Of a DNA stretch of 18,565 nt, positions 1-7,085 are shown one piece after another. The translations under genes and the position numbers were made by a program. Each line of letters opens with the position of its first letter. The first letter of the stretch is position 1. Source of the stretch: Nitrospirota bacterium (GTDB lineage Bacteria > Nitrospirota > Nitrospiria > Nitrospirales > Nitrospiraceae); NCBI GenBank assembly GCA_016201805.1, contig JACQCB010000044.1, forward strand, positions 1 to 18,565, read 5' to 3'. The notes beneath the pieces were generated by a model. It saw only the letters and a list, made by a program, of their open reading frames with translations, did not search any database and was not told the origin of the DNA.

Positions 1-123
1 GGCATCGCACAATCCCGTGTTTCTGACCTTGTGCGCGGCAAATGGGAAAAGTTCAGCCTGGAAATGCTGATCACGCTTGAAGCAAGGCTTGGGCGCACCG
101 TTCGTGTTGAGTGCGCCGCGTAG
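1..123 (+). CDS. C-terminal fragment of an XRE-family HTH regulator (probable HigA-like antitoxin), cut by the window edge
   Basis: The frame is open from base 1 and stops with TAG at 121-123, giving 40 residues that begin GIAQSRVSDLVRGKWEKFSL. The pattern 'I-x-Q-x-R-V-S-D-L-x-R-G-K' followed by 'FSLEMLITLEARLG' is the recognition helix and last helix of the XRE-type domain found in small antitoxins of the HigA/HTH_37 type. In that family, the protein represses its own operon and neutralises a RelE/HigB-like ribonuclease usually encoded just upstream. The start and any toxin gene lie outside the window, so the pairing is inference. No other function is suggested by the visible part. Confidence 0.6.
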   Translation, partial: GIAQSRVSDLVRGKWEKFSLEMLITLEARLGRTVRVECAA

Positions 124-199
124 AGTGGATGCGCGCATTCCTTCTTGCTGTCTCTTCAGCGGTGCGAAGCTGCTCTTCGCCGAGAGCCTAACGCTTTCA

Positions 200-260
200 A
201 GCCATATGCCGTCGGCCATACGCTCTTAGGTGCGCCATCAGCTATCAGCCATACGCTCTT
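200..260. repeat. Word-repeat element, GCCATA family
   Basis: The 13-mer GCCATACGCTCTT occurs exactly at 215-227 and again at 248-260, with related words (GCCATATGCC at 201, GCCATCAGC at 234) between. A 12/13 match to the same word (GCCATATGCTCTT) is at 7071-7083, so this is a dispersed family. It fills most of the gap between the XRE fragment and the DUF486 gene; the rest of that gap (124-199) shows only a 6-bp-arm hairpin (GCGAAG/CTTCGC near 166-182). Confidence 0.7.
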
Positions 261-275
261 CTCTGAGAGGAAACC

Positions 276-605
276 ATGCGCACGATTGTGTTGTTAACGA
301 TCTCGAACATTTTTATGACGATTGCCTGGTACGGGCATTTGAAGTACAAGGACTCGCCCTTGTGGATCGCCATCGGCGTGAGTTGGGGAATCGCGTTCGT
401 AGAATATTGCTTTCAGGTGCCGGCCAATCGGATCGGGCATTATCAGTTTTCGGCGGCGCAGTTGAAGACGATCCAGGAGGTCATTACGCTGGTGGTGTTT
501 TGTGCGTTCTCGGTGTGGTATCTGAAAGAGCCGCTGAAGTGGAATTATCTGGTCGGGTTCCTCATGATCGTCGGCGCGGTAGTCGTGATCTTCAAAGAAT
601 GGTAG
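276..605 (+). CDS. DMT-superfamily small membrane protein (DUF486 / COG3169)
   Basis: A 109-residue protein with four hydrophobic segments (roughly residues 2-18, 28-46, 66-83 and 89-106). The sequence resembles the DUF486 family: an N-terminal 'SNIFMTIAWYGHLK' block, a central 'WGIAFVEYCFQVPANRIG' block and a C-terminal 'EPLKWNYLVGFLMI' block. The family is grouped with drug/metabolite transporters as a four-helix half-size unit that would need to dimerise; its substrate is unknown. The ATG at 276 is preceded by GAGAGG with a 5-nt spacer, which fixes the start. It lies alone on the plus strand and ends 17 bp from the convergent FadL-like gene. The length is typical of the family and nothing looks damaged. 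Confidence 0.88.
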   Translation: MRTIVLLTISNIFMTIAWYGHLKYKDSPLWIAIGVSWGIAFVEYCFQVPANRIGHYQFSAAQLKTIQEVITLVVFCAFSVWYLKEPLKWNYLVGFLMIVGAVVVIFKEW

Positions 606-622
606 GGCTTAGCTGGCAGCTG

Positions 623-1987
623 TTACTTGGGTGTGTAGGTCAGCGTGAATTGGTACTCGGCGCCTCCGACATGGAGGTTCGAGTTGTTCCCATAGACGGC
701 GCTGTCAAACTTGACTGAGTTTGTGGGCGCATAGGTTACGACGCCCTGGAGCTTGAGCGTGTCGGTGAACTTGTAGGTGCCCCCGCCGGCGACATGATTT
801 GTGGTGATGTTGGCGCTCGTCGGGTCCAGGGTATTCACGGGGACCGGATTGTTCCCGACGTTATAGCCAGCATGCACGGTCAGTTGCTCAGTGGCGTCGT
901 AGGTCGCGCCGACGGCTACGACGTACTGGTCCCGCCATTGGTACTGGAGGATGATCCGGTCGGTGGGCATGGCCGAATTGTTGCCGTTTTTCAAATTGAC
1001 CACTACGTTGTTCATGGCGGCATCCCAGTTGATCCACTGGAACTTGATTCCGATGAGGAGGCCCTTTTGGGGCCGGAGGGCGATCCCAGCCGACAGGTCA
1101 TCAGCCCATTTGAAGCCGTTGACGTCGGCATCGTAGGTTACCTTCCCGATCCCTGGCTGATTCCTGGTGATCTGTCCGTTCGAGAAGGGAAGGTGAACGC
1201 TTGAGTTGTAGGTCAGGCCAAACGTCACCATCTCGTTGAACTTGTACATGAGCCCGTATCTGGGCGCGAAGCCAAGGGCATAGGCGCAGGTGGCCGGCAT
1301 GCCCAGGCCGTTTGCGCGGTTGCAGGTGCCGGTCGACTCGAATCCGGCAATCACTCCTGCAAGCGCCGTGTTGGGAAGAACGGCGAGCGAGAGGTCCGAG
1401 TAAGACAGGCCAAGGGTGACGCCGATGGACAGCTTGTCAGTTACTTGGTAGGCGATGCTGGGAGTCAGCTTGTAGTGTCTGATCTGGCTGGAGGTCTTGT
1501 CGGTCGTTCCGAATTGTGTTTGCAGGCCTTGGTAGTCGGCCGCGGTTCCGCCGACGGTGAAGAATCCCACGCCGACCGTGACTCGAGTGTCCGGAATGTG
1601 CCGGATATAGCCGGCGTTGGGAATCACAAACGGGTCGTTCTTGGCATCGTGGTTAGAGTTCAGGCTGTTCGAAAAGTTCTGTTGCGGCTGAATGATTCCG
1701 ATCGACAGCCCGGCGTGCTCGCCCCTGATCTGAACCATCCCGGCCGGATTCGTGTTCATGGCCGAGAAATCCGTGGCGACCGCCGTGTCGGCGCCAGCTA
1801 AAGCGGACGAGATGCCGCCGGATCCGATCAAGTTCAGGCCGTTGGTCGCCCAGACCGGTTTGCAGGATAGCCAGACCAGTAACGCAATGAGGAGGGCGGG
1901 GCCAAGTCGAGGATATTCTCGGTGGCCGGAGCGCGGCTGCCGAGACCATGCCGCCCGCGCATCAAGTAGATGATTGCGCAGCATCAT
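623..1987 (-). CDS. FadL/OmpP1/TodX-family outer-membrane transport protein
   Basis: A 454-residue protein. After a long basic N-region comes a hydrophobic stretch (about residues 29-42) and a likely signal-peptidase site after KPVWA (residue 47). The mature chain starts TNGLNLIGSGGISSALAGADTAVATDFSAMNTNPAGM, the glycine-rich start and NPA motif typical of the FadL hatch region. The remainder is alternating aromatic and hydrophobic strands ending in 'YQFTLTYTPK', consistent with an outer-membrane beta-barrel. Family members form 14-stranded barrels that let hydrophobic compounds such as fatty acids or aromatics cross the outer membrane. The substrate here cannot be read from sequence. The start is weak (GGGA about 6 nt upstream), and a strong hairpin lies just upstream in the leader (2008-2038). 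The signal peptide N-region is unusually long. Confidence 0.88.
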   Translation of the reverse strand: MMLRNHLLDARAAWSRQPRSGHREYPRLGPALLIALLVWLSCKPVWATNGLNLIGSGGISSALAGADTAVATDFSAMNTNPAGMVQIRGEHAGLSIGIIQPQQNFSNSLNSNHDAKNDPFVIPNAGYIRHIPDTRVTVGVGFFTVGGTAADYQGLQTQFGTTDKTSSQIRHYKLTPSIAYQVTDKLSIGVTLGLSYSDLSLAVLPNTALAGVIAGFESTGTCNRANGLGMPATCAYALGFAPRYGLMYKFNEMVTFGLTYNSSVHLPFSNGQITRNQPGIGKVTYDADVNGFKWADDLSAGIALRPQKGLLIGIKFQWINWDAAMNNVVVNLKNGNNSAMPTDRIILQYQWRDQYVVAVGATYDATEQLTVHAGYNVGNNPVPVNTLDPTSANITTNHVAGGGTYKFTDTLKLQGVVTYAPTNSVKFDSAVYGNNSNLHVGGAEYQFTLTYTPK

Positions 1988-2007
1988 GTCGATCCCGCTC
2001 TATTCTT

Positions 2008-2038
2008 CCGGCCGGACAGCCCCGCACTGTCCGGCCGG
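2008..2038 (-). promoter_or_regulatory. Perfect 12-bp hairpin in the leader of the FadL-like gene
   Basis: CCGGCCGGACAG at 2008-2019 and CTGTCCGGCCGG at 2027-2038 are exact inverted repeats with a 7-nt loop. The hairpin ends about 20 nt upstream of the start codon at 1987, next to the weak ribosome binding site. No T-tract follows on the minus strand, so it does not look like a simple terminator. It could be an operator for a dimeric regulator or an RNA element controlling translation; the sequence alone does not decide. Confidence 0.55.
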
Positions 2039-2087
2039 CACGCGAGTGCCTGTTGACAGGAAACCCTATGCTCCCCCTCCGCCGTTT

Positions 2088-2120
2088 GTCAAAGAGACCT
2101 GTCCCCATCTTTAGGATGGG
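2088..2120. repeat. Possible REP-like remnant
   Basis: The segment around TCAAAGAGACCTGTCCCCAT resembles the 'GGGGACAGGT' core words that I associate with REP elements mobilised by REP-associated tyrosine transposases in many bacteria. Only one copy is in this window, so the assignment rests on recollection of the motif. It directly abuts the 5' side of the Fic-domain fragment. Confidence 0.25.
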
Positions 2121-2375
2121 TTGCGAAAAGAGGGCGGGTTCGTCGGAATGCATGATCGGAAGACCCGAGGACCAATCCCGGATCACACCAGCGCGCGGGC
2201 TGAAGGCCTGAGGAGCCTTCTCGATGGCATCGTTGCATACGATCGACGCTCCCTGTCGGGCCGAATTGATCCTGTCGTTGCTGCGGCCTCGATCGCATTC
2301 GGGTTCGCGTACGTTCATCCATTTGAAGATGGCAACGGGCCCTCCGCCCTGCACCGGCATGCGCCTCAGAGTTGA
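2121..2375 (+). pseudogene. Fragment of a Fic-family protein (AMP-transferase fold), broken at both ends
   Basis: The 84-codon reading frame contains GGFVGMHDRKTRGPIPDH, then a linker, then AAASIAFGFAYVHPFEDGNG. This matches the Fic core, whose signature is HPFxDGNGR followed by 'LHR'. Here the final arginine is lost: after GNG the frame reads PSALHRH and stops, consistent with a small insertion or indel at about 2340-2350. The N-terminal half (including any inhibitory helix) and the C-terminal half of the domain are absent; a stop codon in frame lies at 2112-2114. Intact Fic proteins transfer AMP or another phosphate-containing group to target proteins. This remnant has no plausible start or ribosome binding site and should be inactive. 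It is probably the residue of a lost toxin-like or filamentation gene. Confidence 0.7.
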
Positions 2376-2389
2376 ACGCAGGGCGCCGG

Positions 2390-3100
2390 TTAGGCTTTTG
2401 GCTTGACACAGTCGGGTGCGCCCCGCTGCTGGCAGAGCCGGTACCGAATCGTTTCTGCCCAGGATTCCATCGCTTTATTCACATCGTCCCACGAATCAAA
2501 CGAGTCTGCGTCGAGGCGTTTCTTGCCGACCCGTCGATCAGCGGAGGCCCCTAAGACTTCCCCGGAGGTGGAGTCGATAAACTTGATTTCAGCGCTGATC
2601 TCGCCAACAAATGCCGGCTTACCGGTGAACACCGTTTTGATTGTGGAGCCCATAAAAAAGACGTTCATCGGTGCGGGCACGGAAGAGAGGGTGCGCAGCA
2701 CGACGTTGGTCTTTTCGGCACCAGTGAGTGCGGCTTGTATGCGCAAGGTATTCGGGCCTGGGCTGGTGACCATTTCAAAGTCTTTCGCCAAGCTCTTGTA
2801 CACCAGACTGTGCAGCAAGTTGGCGACCTGCTGCAGGTCTTTTTCTTTGTCTGTGTCCGTCGCGCCCAGGTTCCAAATCTGCACGGGATCGAGGAGGATT
2901 TTCTTGTACGTGCCGCGCGGGATCAGCAGCACTTTGGGGTTCCGGTAGACGAGCAGCGCTTCGTCGTCGCTTCCTTTATGCATCAGCGGGTATAGGGTTC
3001 CCAAGAAGCCGGACTCTTCCATTGAGCGTGCCTGTTTCGTCGGGGAACACCCCACCAGCAACGTGATTGTCAGCGCGAGCACCGAGAGCCAAGTCGTCAT
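2390..3100 (-). CDS. DUF3313-family lipoprotein
   Basis: A 236-residue protein starting MTTWLSVLALTITLLVGCSP. The lipobox LVGC puts the lipidated cysteine at residue 18, so the mature protein is membrane-anchored. The body includes KVLLIPRGTYKKILLDPVQIW, DKEKDLQQVANLLHSLVYKSL and a late 'AEIKFIDSTSGEVLGASADRRVGKK' block, the pattern of DUF3313 proteins, whose function is not established. I chose the ATG at 3100 because AAGGAGG lies 4 nt upstream; the in-frame start five codons earlier has no such site. It stands alone, about 285 bp downstream of the UPF0114 gene on the same strand. That gap shows only a weak 7-bp hairpin (TTGAGGG/CCCTCAA near 3272-3299) without a T-tract. Confidence 0.85.
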   Translation of the reverse strand: MTTWLSVLALTITLLVGCSPTKQARSMEESGFLGTLYPLMHKGSDDEALLVYRNPKVLLIPRGTYKKILLDPVQIWNLGATDTDKEKDLQQVANLLHSLVYKSLAKDFEMVTSPGPNTLRIQAALTGAEKTNVVLRTLSSVPAPMNVFFMGSTIKTVFTGKPAFVGEISAEIKFIDSTSGEVLGASADRRVGKKRLDADSFDSWDDVNKAMESWAETIRYRLCQQRGAPDCVKPKA

Positions 3101-3385
3101 AAAGCCTCCTTGCATGGATTAGGGGAGGGAAGTCCGACCAAGGGCAGCGTCCCACATGCCCTCAGTCAGGTAGTGGGTCAGGGTGATGTAATCTTCTCCG
3201 TGTAAAAACAAGACGGGTGTAAGCTGGGTCGTTGTCGAAGTGAACCCATTCTAGGCGGTAGGACTTTGCTTTTGAGGGGAGTGGCTCGAACACCCTCAAG
3301 AAACCCCAACAGGTGCCTATGATTAGCTCTTTCCCGGTTCTTGTCAAGATGCCGAGAGATGTCCGCTTGTGCGGTCGGGGCGCGA

Positions 3386-3958
3386 TCAATGCTTGCGCTC
3401 TCTCTGCATCAGCTTGTCCGTCCAGGCCAGAAGAATCGCCGAGCCGAGGAAGGTCAGATGGATCAGGATTTGCCACTTGATATGTTCCGTTGAGACGTTG
3501 CTGATGTTGACGAAGGCTTTGAGCAGATGGATGCTCGAGATTCCGATGAGGGAGGCCGCCAGCTTGACCTTGATCGTGCCCGGATCGACGTGCGTCAACC
3601 AGTCCGGACGGTCACGATGTCCTTCGAGGTCGAGCTTGCTGACGAAGGTTGCATAGCCGCCGATGATCACCATCGTGAGCAGGTTTGCCACCATCGTGAT
3701 GTCGATGAGCGAGAGGACGCCGAGCATGAAGATGGTTTCGGTCAACGACGTGATGCTATGCGCTATTTCCCAGAGTTCGGTCAAAAACTTGTACGCATAG
3801 AGGAGCTCGACGACGATCAGGCCGGCGTAGAGGGGGGCTTGAATCCATCGGCTGGCGAAGACCATGATCTCGAAGCCGTGTTCAATGCGGCTGACGCCTC
3901 CGCCGCCGGGTCCGGCTGGGGCAAGAGAAGCGGACGAGGGGTTGGCAACGTTCGACAT
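3386..3958 (-). CDS. yqhA: UPF0114 family membrane protein (YqhA-like)
   Basis: A 190-residue protein with a glycine/proline-rich N-terminus and four hydrophobic segments (about residues 28-55, 76-106, 131-153 and 163-181). The sequence 'FEIMVFASRWIQAPLYAGLIVVELLY', the 'VLSLIDITMVANLLTMVIIGGYATFVSKLD' block and 'HVDPGTIKVKLAASLIGISSIHLLKAF' are characteristic of the UPF0114/TIGR00645 family. The function of the family is unknown. The ATG at 3958 has AAGGAGG 4 nt upstream, which is decisive for the start. A sigma70-like promoter is visible at 4166-4195, giving a leader of about 200 nt. It is not clearly co-transcribed with a neighbour. Confidence 0.88.
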   Translation of the reverse strand: MSNVANPSSASLAPAGPGGGGVSRIEHGFEIMVFASRWIQAPLYAGLIVVELLYAYKFLTELWEIAHSITSLTETIFMLGVLSLIDITMVANLLTMVIIGGYATFVSKLDLEGHRDRPDWLTHVDPGTIKVKLAASLIGISSIHLLKAFVNISNVSTEHIKWQILIHLTFLGSAILLAWTDKLMQRERKH

Positions 3959-4322
3959 GGGACCTCCTTCTGTGTGCGATGAGGATTGATCGAGCCGCTT
4001 ACGGGGAGTGGGCGGTGGTTGCGGTTGCCGAGGGCTGCTCAGTGGAGCGAACCCGGAATGCTCAGCGACGGGGGCCGCGCTGGTGTGGGTTTGAGACCGG
4101 CGGCATTGCAGGATCGTGGGCAGCCAATTCGTTCAGGGCAAGGCCGACTCGACGTAAGCGGCGGTATCCTAGGAGAAGACGCGGCGGTCTGTCAATGATG
4201 GACCGTTCAGGGGGCAGGATGAGTCCAACCGTGTCGGTCGATGCCCGGCTGGAGGCAGGACGTTCCGGCCTATGGAAGGGACTCGAAGCGAAACGGTCGA
4301 TGGAGCGCCGCCTATCCGGTGT
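3959..4322. other. Gene-free stretch of about 360 bp upstream of the UPF0114 gene
   Basis: I see no credible protein-coding gene: reading frames here have no ribosome binding sites and unconvincing, arginine-rich translations. The stretch holds the ribosome binding site and long leader of the UPF0114 gene and its likely promoter (4166-4195). The remaining 4196-4322 would be the 3' flank of the small gene ending at 4323; no clear terminator was seen there. Confidence 0.5.
4166..4195 (-). promoter_or_regulatory. Sigma70-type promoter for the UPF0114 gene
   Basis: On the minus strand a perfect -35 box TTGACA (4195-4190) is followed by an 18-nt spacer and TAGGAT (4171-4166), which matches the -10 consensus at four of six positions. 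Transcription would start near 4158, about 200 nt upstream of the start codon. Confidence 0.5.
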
Positions 4323-4580
4323 TTACCCTGCCGCCAGGCGACGCCGTCCTCTCCCCACACCATTTTCCACACCACGGGGCTTGATCGAGACCAGATAGTC
4401 AAATCGGCTGGGAAGGGGCTGAAGCGTCAACACACCGTTTCGGCTGAGGCGGTCGATGGCGGTGAACAGTTGGTTCCAGGAGTAGGCAGGCAACTCCTGT
4501 ATTAGGATATCCAGGTTGCAAGGCCCCCCTTGTTCAAGTCTGAGGAGGATTGCGGAGTCGATGGCAAGGGTCGCCGACAT
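4323..4580 (-). CDS. Small hypothetical protein, possible winged-helix/HTH fold
   Basis: An 85-residue protein starting MSATLAIDSAILLRLEQGGPCNLDILIQELPAYSWNQLFTAIDRLSRNGVLTLQPLP. The middle resembles a winged-helix DNA-binding unit: a helix, then 'SWNQLFTAIDRLSRNGVL' as a recognition-helix-like segment, then a short hydrophobic beta wing 'LTLQPLPSRFDYLVSIK'. The C-terminus is basic (GRGRRR). I cannot assign it to a named family; similar short proteins are, to my recollection, common in Nitrospira. The ATG at 4580 has AGAGG 8 nt upstream and is preferred over the in-frame TTG at 4598, which has no usable spacing. It lies downstream of uvrC on the same strand with a gap of about 136 bp, so co-transcription is possible. 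Confidence 0.6.
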   Translation of the reverse strand: MSATLAIDSAILLRLEQGGPCNLDILIQELPAYSWNQLFTAIDRLSRNGVLTLQPLPSRFDYLVSIKPRGVENGVGRGRRRLAAG

Positions 4581-4716
4581 AATCAGAACCTCTTCCAAGC
4601 TCCAGCTTCCGACACGCAGGACTGGCCAGTCGGCGCCGGTTCATGACAGCAAAGCGCGATACGTCTCTATTCGTGTGGGTCGGTCGATCAGTCGGAAAAC
4701 TTGAGTCTTGCGCGGG

Positions 4717-6519
4717 TTACCGGAGGGCTTCCCTGATTGCAGTGACGGTTTTGGCGTCAATTCCGGCCGTTTCTCGCAGTTGTTCGTCCGTGGCCTCGGC
4801 GATTTTCTCCAGGCTTCCGAATTGCCGGAGCAGGCGGTTCCGTCGTGTTTTCCCCACTCCGCTGATTTGGTCCAGGCGGGAGGCGATCAGGGCTTTTCCC
4901 CGCAGCGTTCGATGGTAGGCGATGGCGAACCGGTGCGCTTCGTCCCGGATGCGCTGTAGCAAGTGCGTGGCCGGTGAAGCGGCGCGAAGGATGATCGGGT
5001 TTTTCCGGCCGGGCAAGAAGATGCGCTCCTCCTTATCGCCTCGCGCCTTGGCGAGGCCGATCACGGGGAGCCCCGATCGGCCGACCTGTCTCAACCCCTC
5101 CGTCGCAGCGGCCAGCTGTCCCAGCCCTCCGTCGATCAGGACCAGATCGGGAAGCGGCAGGTGCTCTTCTTGCCCGTAGCGCCGCAGGACTGCCTCCTGC
5201 ATGCTGGCGAAGTCGTTGGCGCCCTGGACGGTCTGGATGCGAAATCGGCGGTAGTCCGCCTTCTTGGCCTCTCCGTCCTCCCACACGACCAGCGACGCGA
5301 CCGACTGGTCGCCCATCGTGTTGGAGATGTCGAAGCCTTCGATCCGTCGAGGCGCCCGGTCAAGGCGGAGCAACCGCTTCAATTCTGCGACGGCCTGGCG
5401 GCCGCTCTCCTCGTTCCGAAGATGATCGGCCACCGCGGCTCCGGCATTCTCCTCGGCCAACAGCAGCAACTCGTGCTTGAGGCCGCGCTCCGGCGCGACG
5501 ATCTTCACCACCTCGCCCTTTTTCTCAGAGAGCCAGGATTCGATGAGTGCGGTGTCGCCCAACGGTGTCGGCACGAGCAGTTCCTTGGGCGGCAACACGT
5601 CCTTGTTGTAGAACTGTTCAATGGCGGACCGGACGAGTTCTTCGTCCGTGGCATCCGCGGACTCCGGCCAGAAGAAGTCCTTGCGCCCGATCAGCAGGCC
5701 TCCGCGGACGAAGAGCATCTGCAGGTCCACGGCGGCGCCCTGCCGGGCGAGGCCGATCACGTCCTGCTCCGTGGCGGCCGTCTGGGCCACCCGCTGTTTT
5801 TCCAACGTCCGCTCGATGCTGACGATCCGATCCCGCAGCCGCGCCGCATCTTCGAACCGCTCGCGGTCGGATGCCGTCTGCATCTCCGCCCGCAGGCTGT
5901 CCAACAGCTCCGTATCGCGGCCCTCCAAAAACTGCCGCACCTGTTTGACGATCCGATGGTAGTCCTCGCGGCTCTGGTTCCCGATGCAGGGGGCCAGGCA
6001 CCGCTTGATTTCAAACTCGATGCAGGCCCGCTCGGCCTTGCCGTCGATCTCGATCTCGCAGGTCGCCAGCGGAAACACCTTGCGAATGACTTTGAGCGTT
6101 TCCCGCAAGGCGCCGGTTGGGACGTAGGGGCCGTAATAGAGCGCCCCGTCTTTCTGGACCTTGCGGACGATCGAGAGCCGGGGGAAGTTCTCTTTGACCG
6201 GGAGGCGGAGGTAGGGGTATTGCTTGTCGTCTCGCAGGACGACGTTGAACCGGGGGCGGTGCCGTTTGACGAGGTTGCTTTCCAGGATCAGCGCTTCGAG
6301 TTCCGACCGGGTCACGATGGTTTCGAGGTCCGTCACCTGGCTGAGCAGCAAGGCGGTCTTGGGGCTGGGGTCGCTCCCCTTCTGAAAATAAGACCGCACC
6401 CGGTCGGCCAGCACCAGGGCTTTCCCGATGTAGAGGATCTCTCCCCGCCCATTCTTCATCAGGTAGACGCCGGGCTGCTCGGGGAGGTGGGCTAGTTTGG
6501 ATTGAAGCTCAGGAGTCAT
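4717..6519 (-). CDS. uvrC: UvrABC excinuclease subunit C
   Basis: A 600-residue protein, normal length for UvrC, the nuclease that cuts both sides of a DNA lesion in nucleotide-excision repair after UvrA/UvrB loading. Domains in order: GIY-YIG nuclease at about residues 15-95 (GVYLM at 17-21, YIGKA at 30-34, catalytic acidic segment RSELEALILE at 71-80); four cysteines at 154, 166, 174 and 178, matching the E. coli UvrC cluster positions; a UVR coiled motif for UvrB contact (RERFEDAARLRDRIVSIE, about 215-235); the RNase-H-like second nuclease (GFDISNTMGDQSVASLVV, later LVLIDGGLGQL and RDEAHRFAI); and C-terminal helix-hairpin-helix repeats. I chose the ATG at 6519; longer in-frame starts translate the upstream repeat. 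No Shine-Dalgarno is visible, and a hairpin plus T-tract touches the start codon. Confidence 0.95.
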   Translation of the reverse strand: MTPELQSKLAHLPEQPGVYLMKNGRGEILYIGKALVLADRVRSYFQKGSDPSPKTALLLSQVTDLETIVTRSELEALILESNLVKRHRPRFNVVLRDDKQYPYLRLPVKENFPRLSIVRKVQKDGALYYGPYVPTGALRETLKVIRKVFPLATCEIEIDGKAERACIEFEIKRCLAPCIGNQSREDYHRIVKQVRQFLEGRDTELLDSLRAEMQTASDRERFEDAARLRDRIVSIERTLEKQRVAQTAATEQDVIGLARQGAAVDLQMLFVRGGLLIGRKDFFWPESADATDEELVRSAIEQFYNKDVLPPKELLVPTPLGDTALIESWLSEKKGEVVKIVAPERGLKHELLLLAEENAGAAVADHLRNEESGRQAVAELKRLLRLDRAPRRIEGFDISNTMGDQSVASLVVWEDGEAKKADYRRFRIQTVQGANDFASMQEAVLRRYGQEEHLPLPDLVLIDGGLGQLAAATEGLRQVGRSGLPVIGLAKARGDKEERIFLPGRKNPIILRAASPATHLLQRIRDEAHRFAIAYHRTLRGKALIASRLDQISGVGKTRRNRLLRQFGSLEKIAEATDEQLRETAGIDAKTVTAIREALR

Positions 6520-6566
6520 AAAAAAGAAGTTTTGAGTTGTGAGTTGAGACTCATAACTCAAAACTT
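6520..6566 (-). terminator. Hairpin plus T-tract directly abutting the uvrC start codon
   Basis: Arms at 6527-6544 and 6549-6566 are inverted repeats over 18 bp with one mismatch (a G-U pair in RNA) and a 4-nt loop. Read on the minus strand, the hairpin is followed by CTTTTTT and then the ATG of uvrC. The arrangement fits an intrinsic terminator for the upstream VOC gene or an attenuator of uvrC. The stem is AT-rich, which weakens it. Confidence 0.55.
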
Positions 6567-6580
6567 AACACTCACAACTG
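6527..6580. repeat. Word-repeat element, ACTCACAACT family
   Basis: The word ACTCACAACTC or its reverse complement occurs three times: in the left arm (6527-6544), the right arm (6549-6566) and a third copy at 6570-6579. The element fills nearly the whole gap between the VOC gene stop (6584) and the uvrC start (6519). Confidence 0.65.
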
Positions 6581-6583
6581 AAT

Positions 6584-6982
6584 TTACACAATGGCGGCGC
6601 CGGGCGGTTGCTCGATCAACTCGACCTCGTAGCCGTCCGGGGCGTCGATGAAAAGGAAGCGGTTGCCGGATGATGTGGTCGTCGGACCGTCGGTGATCGT
6701 GACGCCTTTGGCATGCAGAGCCTGGATGGTCTCGTCCAGGTTCTCCACTGCGAAGGCGAGGTGGACCAGGTCTTCCTGGACCCTGACCGGCCCGCTGGGG
6801 GGGAAGCTGCAGAGTTCGATCAGTTCTGCGCTGTTGGGCACGGCCAGAAAGGCCAGGTGGGACCCTCTCGGCGAGACCTTGCGTTCCAGGACTTGCAGTC
6901 CGAGCACGTCGCGGTAAAACGCGATCGTCTGGTCCATGTCGCTGACCCTCATCCGGGTGTGCAGCAGTTTCGTCACGCGCAT
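6584..6982 (-). CDS. VOC-superfamily protein, glyoxalase I-like
   Basis: A 132-residue protein of two beta-alpha-beta-beta-beta modules. Candidate metal ligands sit at H8 (LLHTRMRVSD), E56 (ELIEL), H74 (VHLAFAVE) and E121 (YEVELIE), almost the spacing of E. coli GloA (5, 56, 74, 122). Also present are the family block FYRDVLGLQVLER and the C-terminal FIDAPDGYEVELIE. This supports a metal-dependent lactoylglutathione lyase-type enzyme detoxifying methylglyoxal, though VOC proteins with other substrates share the same ligands. The ATG at 6982 has GGAG 6 nt upstream and is preferred over the TTG at 6994. It sits between two word-repeat elements, downstream of the GNAT gene and upstream of uvrC on the same strand. 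Confidence 0.85.
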   Translation of the reverse strand: MRVTKLLHTRMRVSDMDQTIAFYRDVLGLQVLERKVSPRGSHLAFLAVPNSAELIELCSFPPSGPVRVQEDLVHLAFAVENLDETIQALHAKGVTITDGPTTTSSGNRFLFIDAPDGYEVELIEQPPGAAIV

Positions 6983-6995
6983 CCGTTTCTCCAAA

Positions 6996-7085
6996 AAGAG
7001 CTTATGGCGTATGGCTTATGGTTCAGAACCGGATGTCTTCTTGCCTCAGGCTATACGCTATATGCCATCAGCCATATGCTCTTAG
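6996..7085. repeat. Word-repeat element, GCCATA family, with outer inverted arms
   Basis: Outer arms AAGAGCTTATGGC (6996-7008) and GCCATATGCTCTT (7071-7083) match as inverted repeats at 12 of 13 positions; inner words GGCGTATGGC and CTATATGCCATC continue the symmetry. The right arm overlaps the GNAT stop codon, and the element fills the gap to the VOC start. It is the same word family as 200-260. Confidence 0.7.

Noticed and set aside
3162..3476. 104-codon minus-strand frame overlapping the end of the UPF0114 gene
   Set aside because: Its first third is a shifted reading of UPF0114 codons and the rest has no recognisable features or ribosome binding site.
5161..6495. 444-codon plus-strand frame opposite uvrC
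   Set aside because: It is antisense to a clearly conserved gene, a common effect of GC-rich codon use; the translation resembles no family and has no ribosome binding site.
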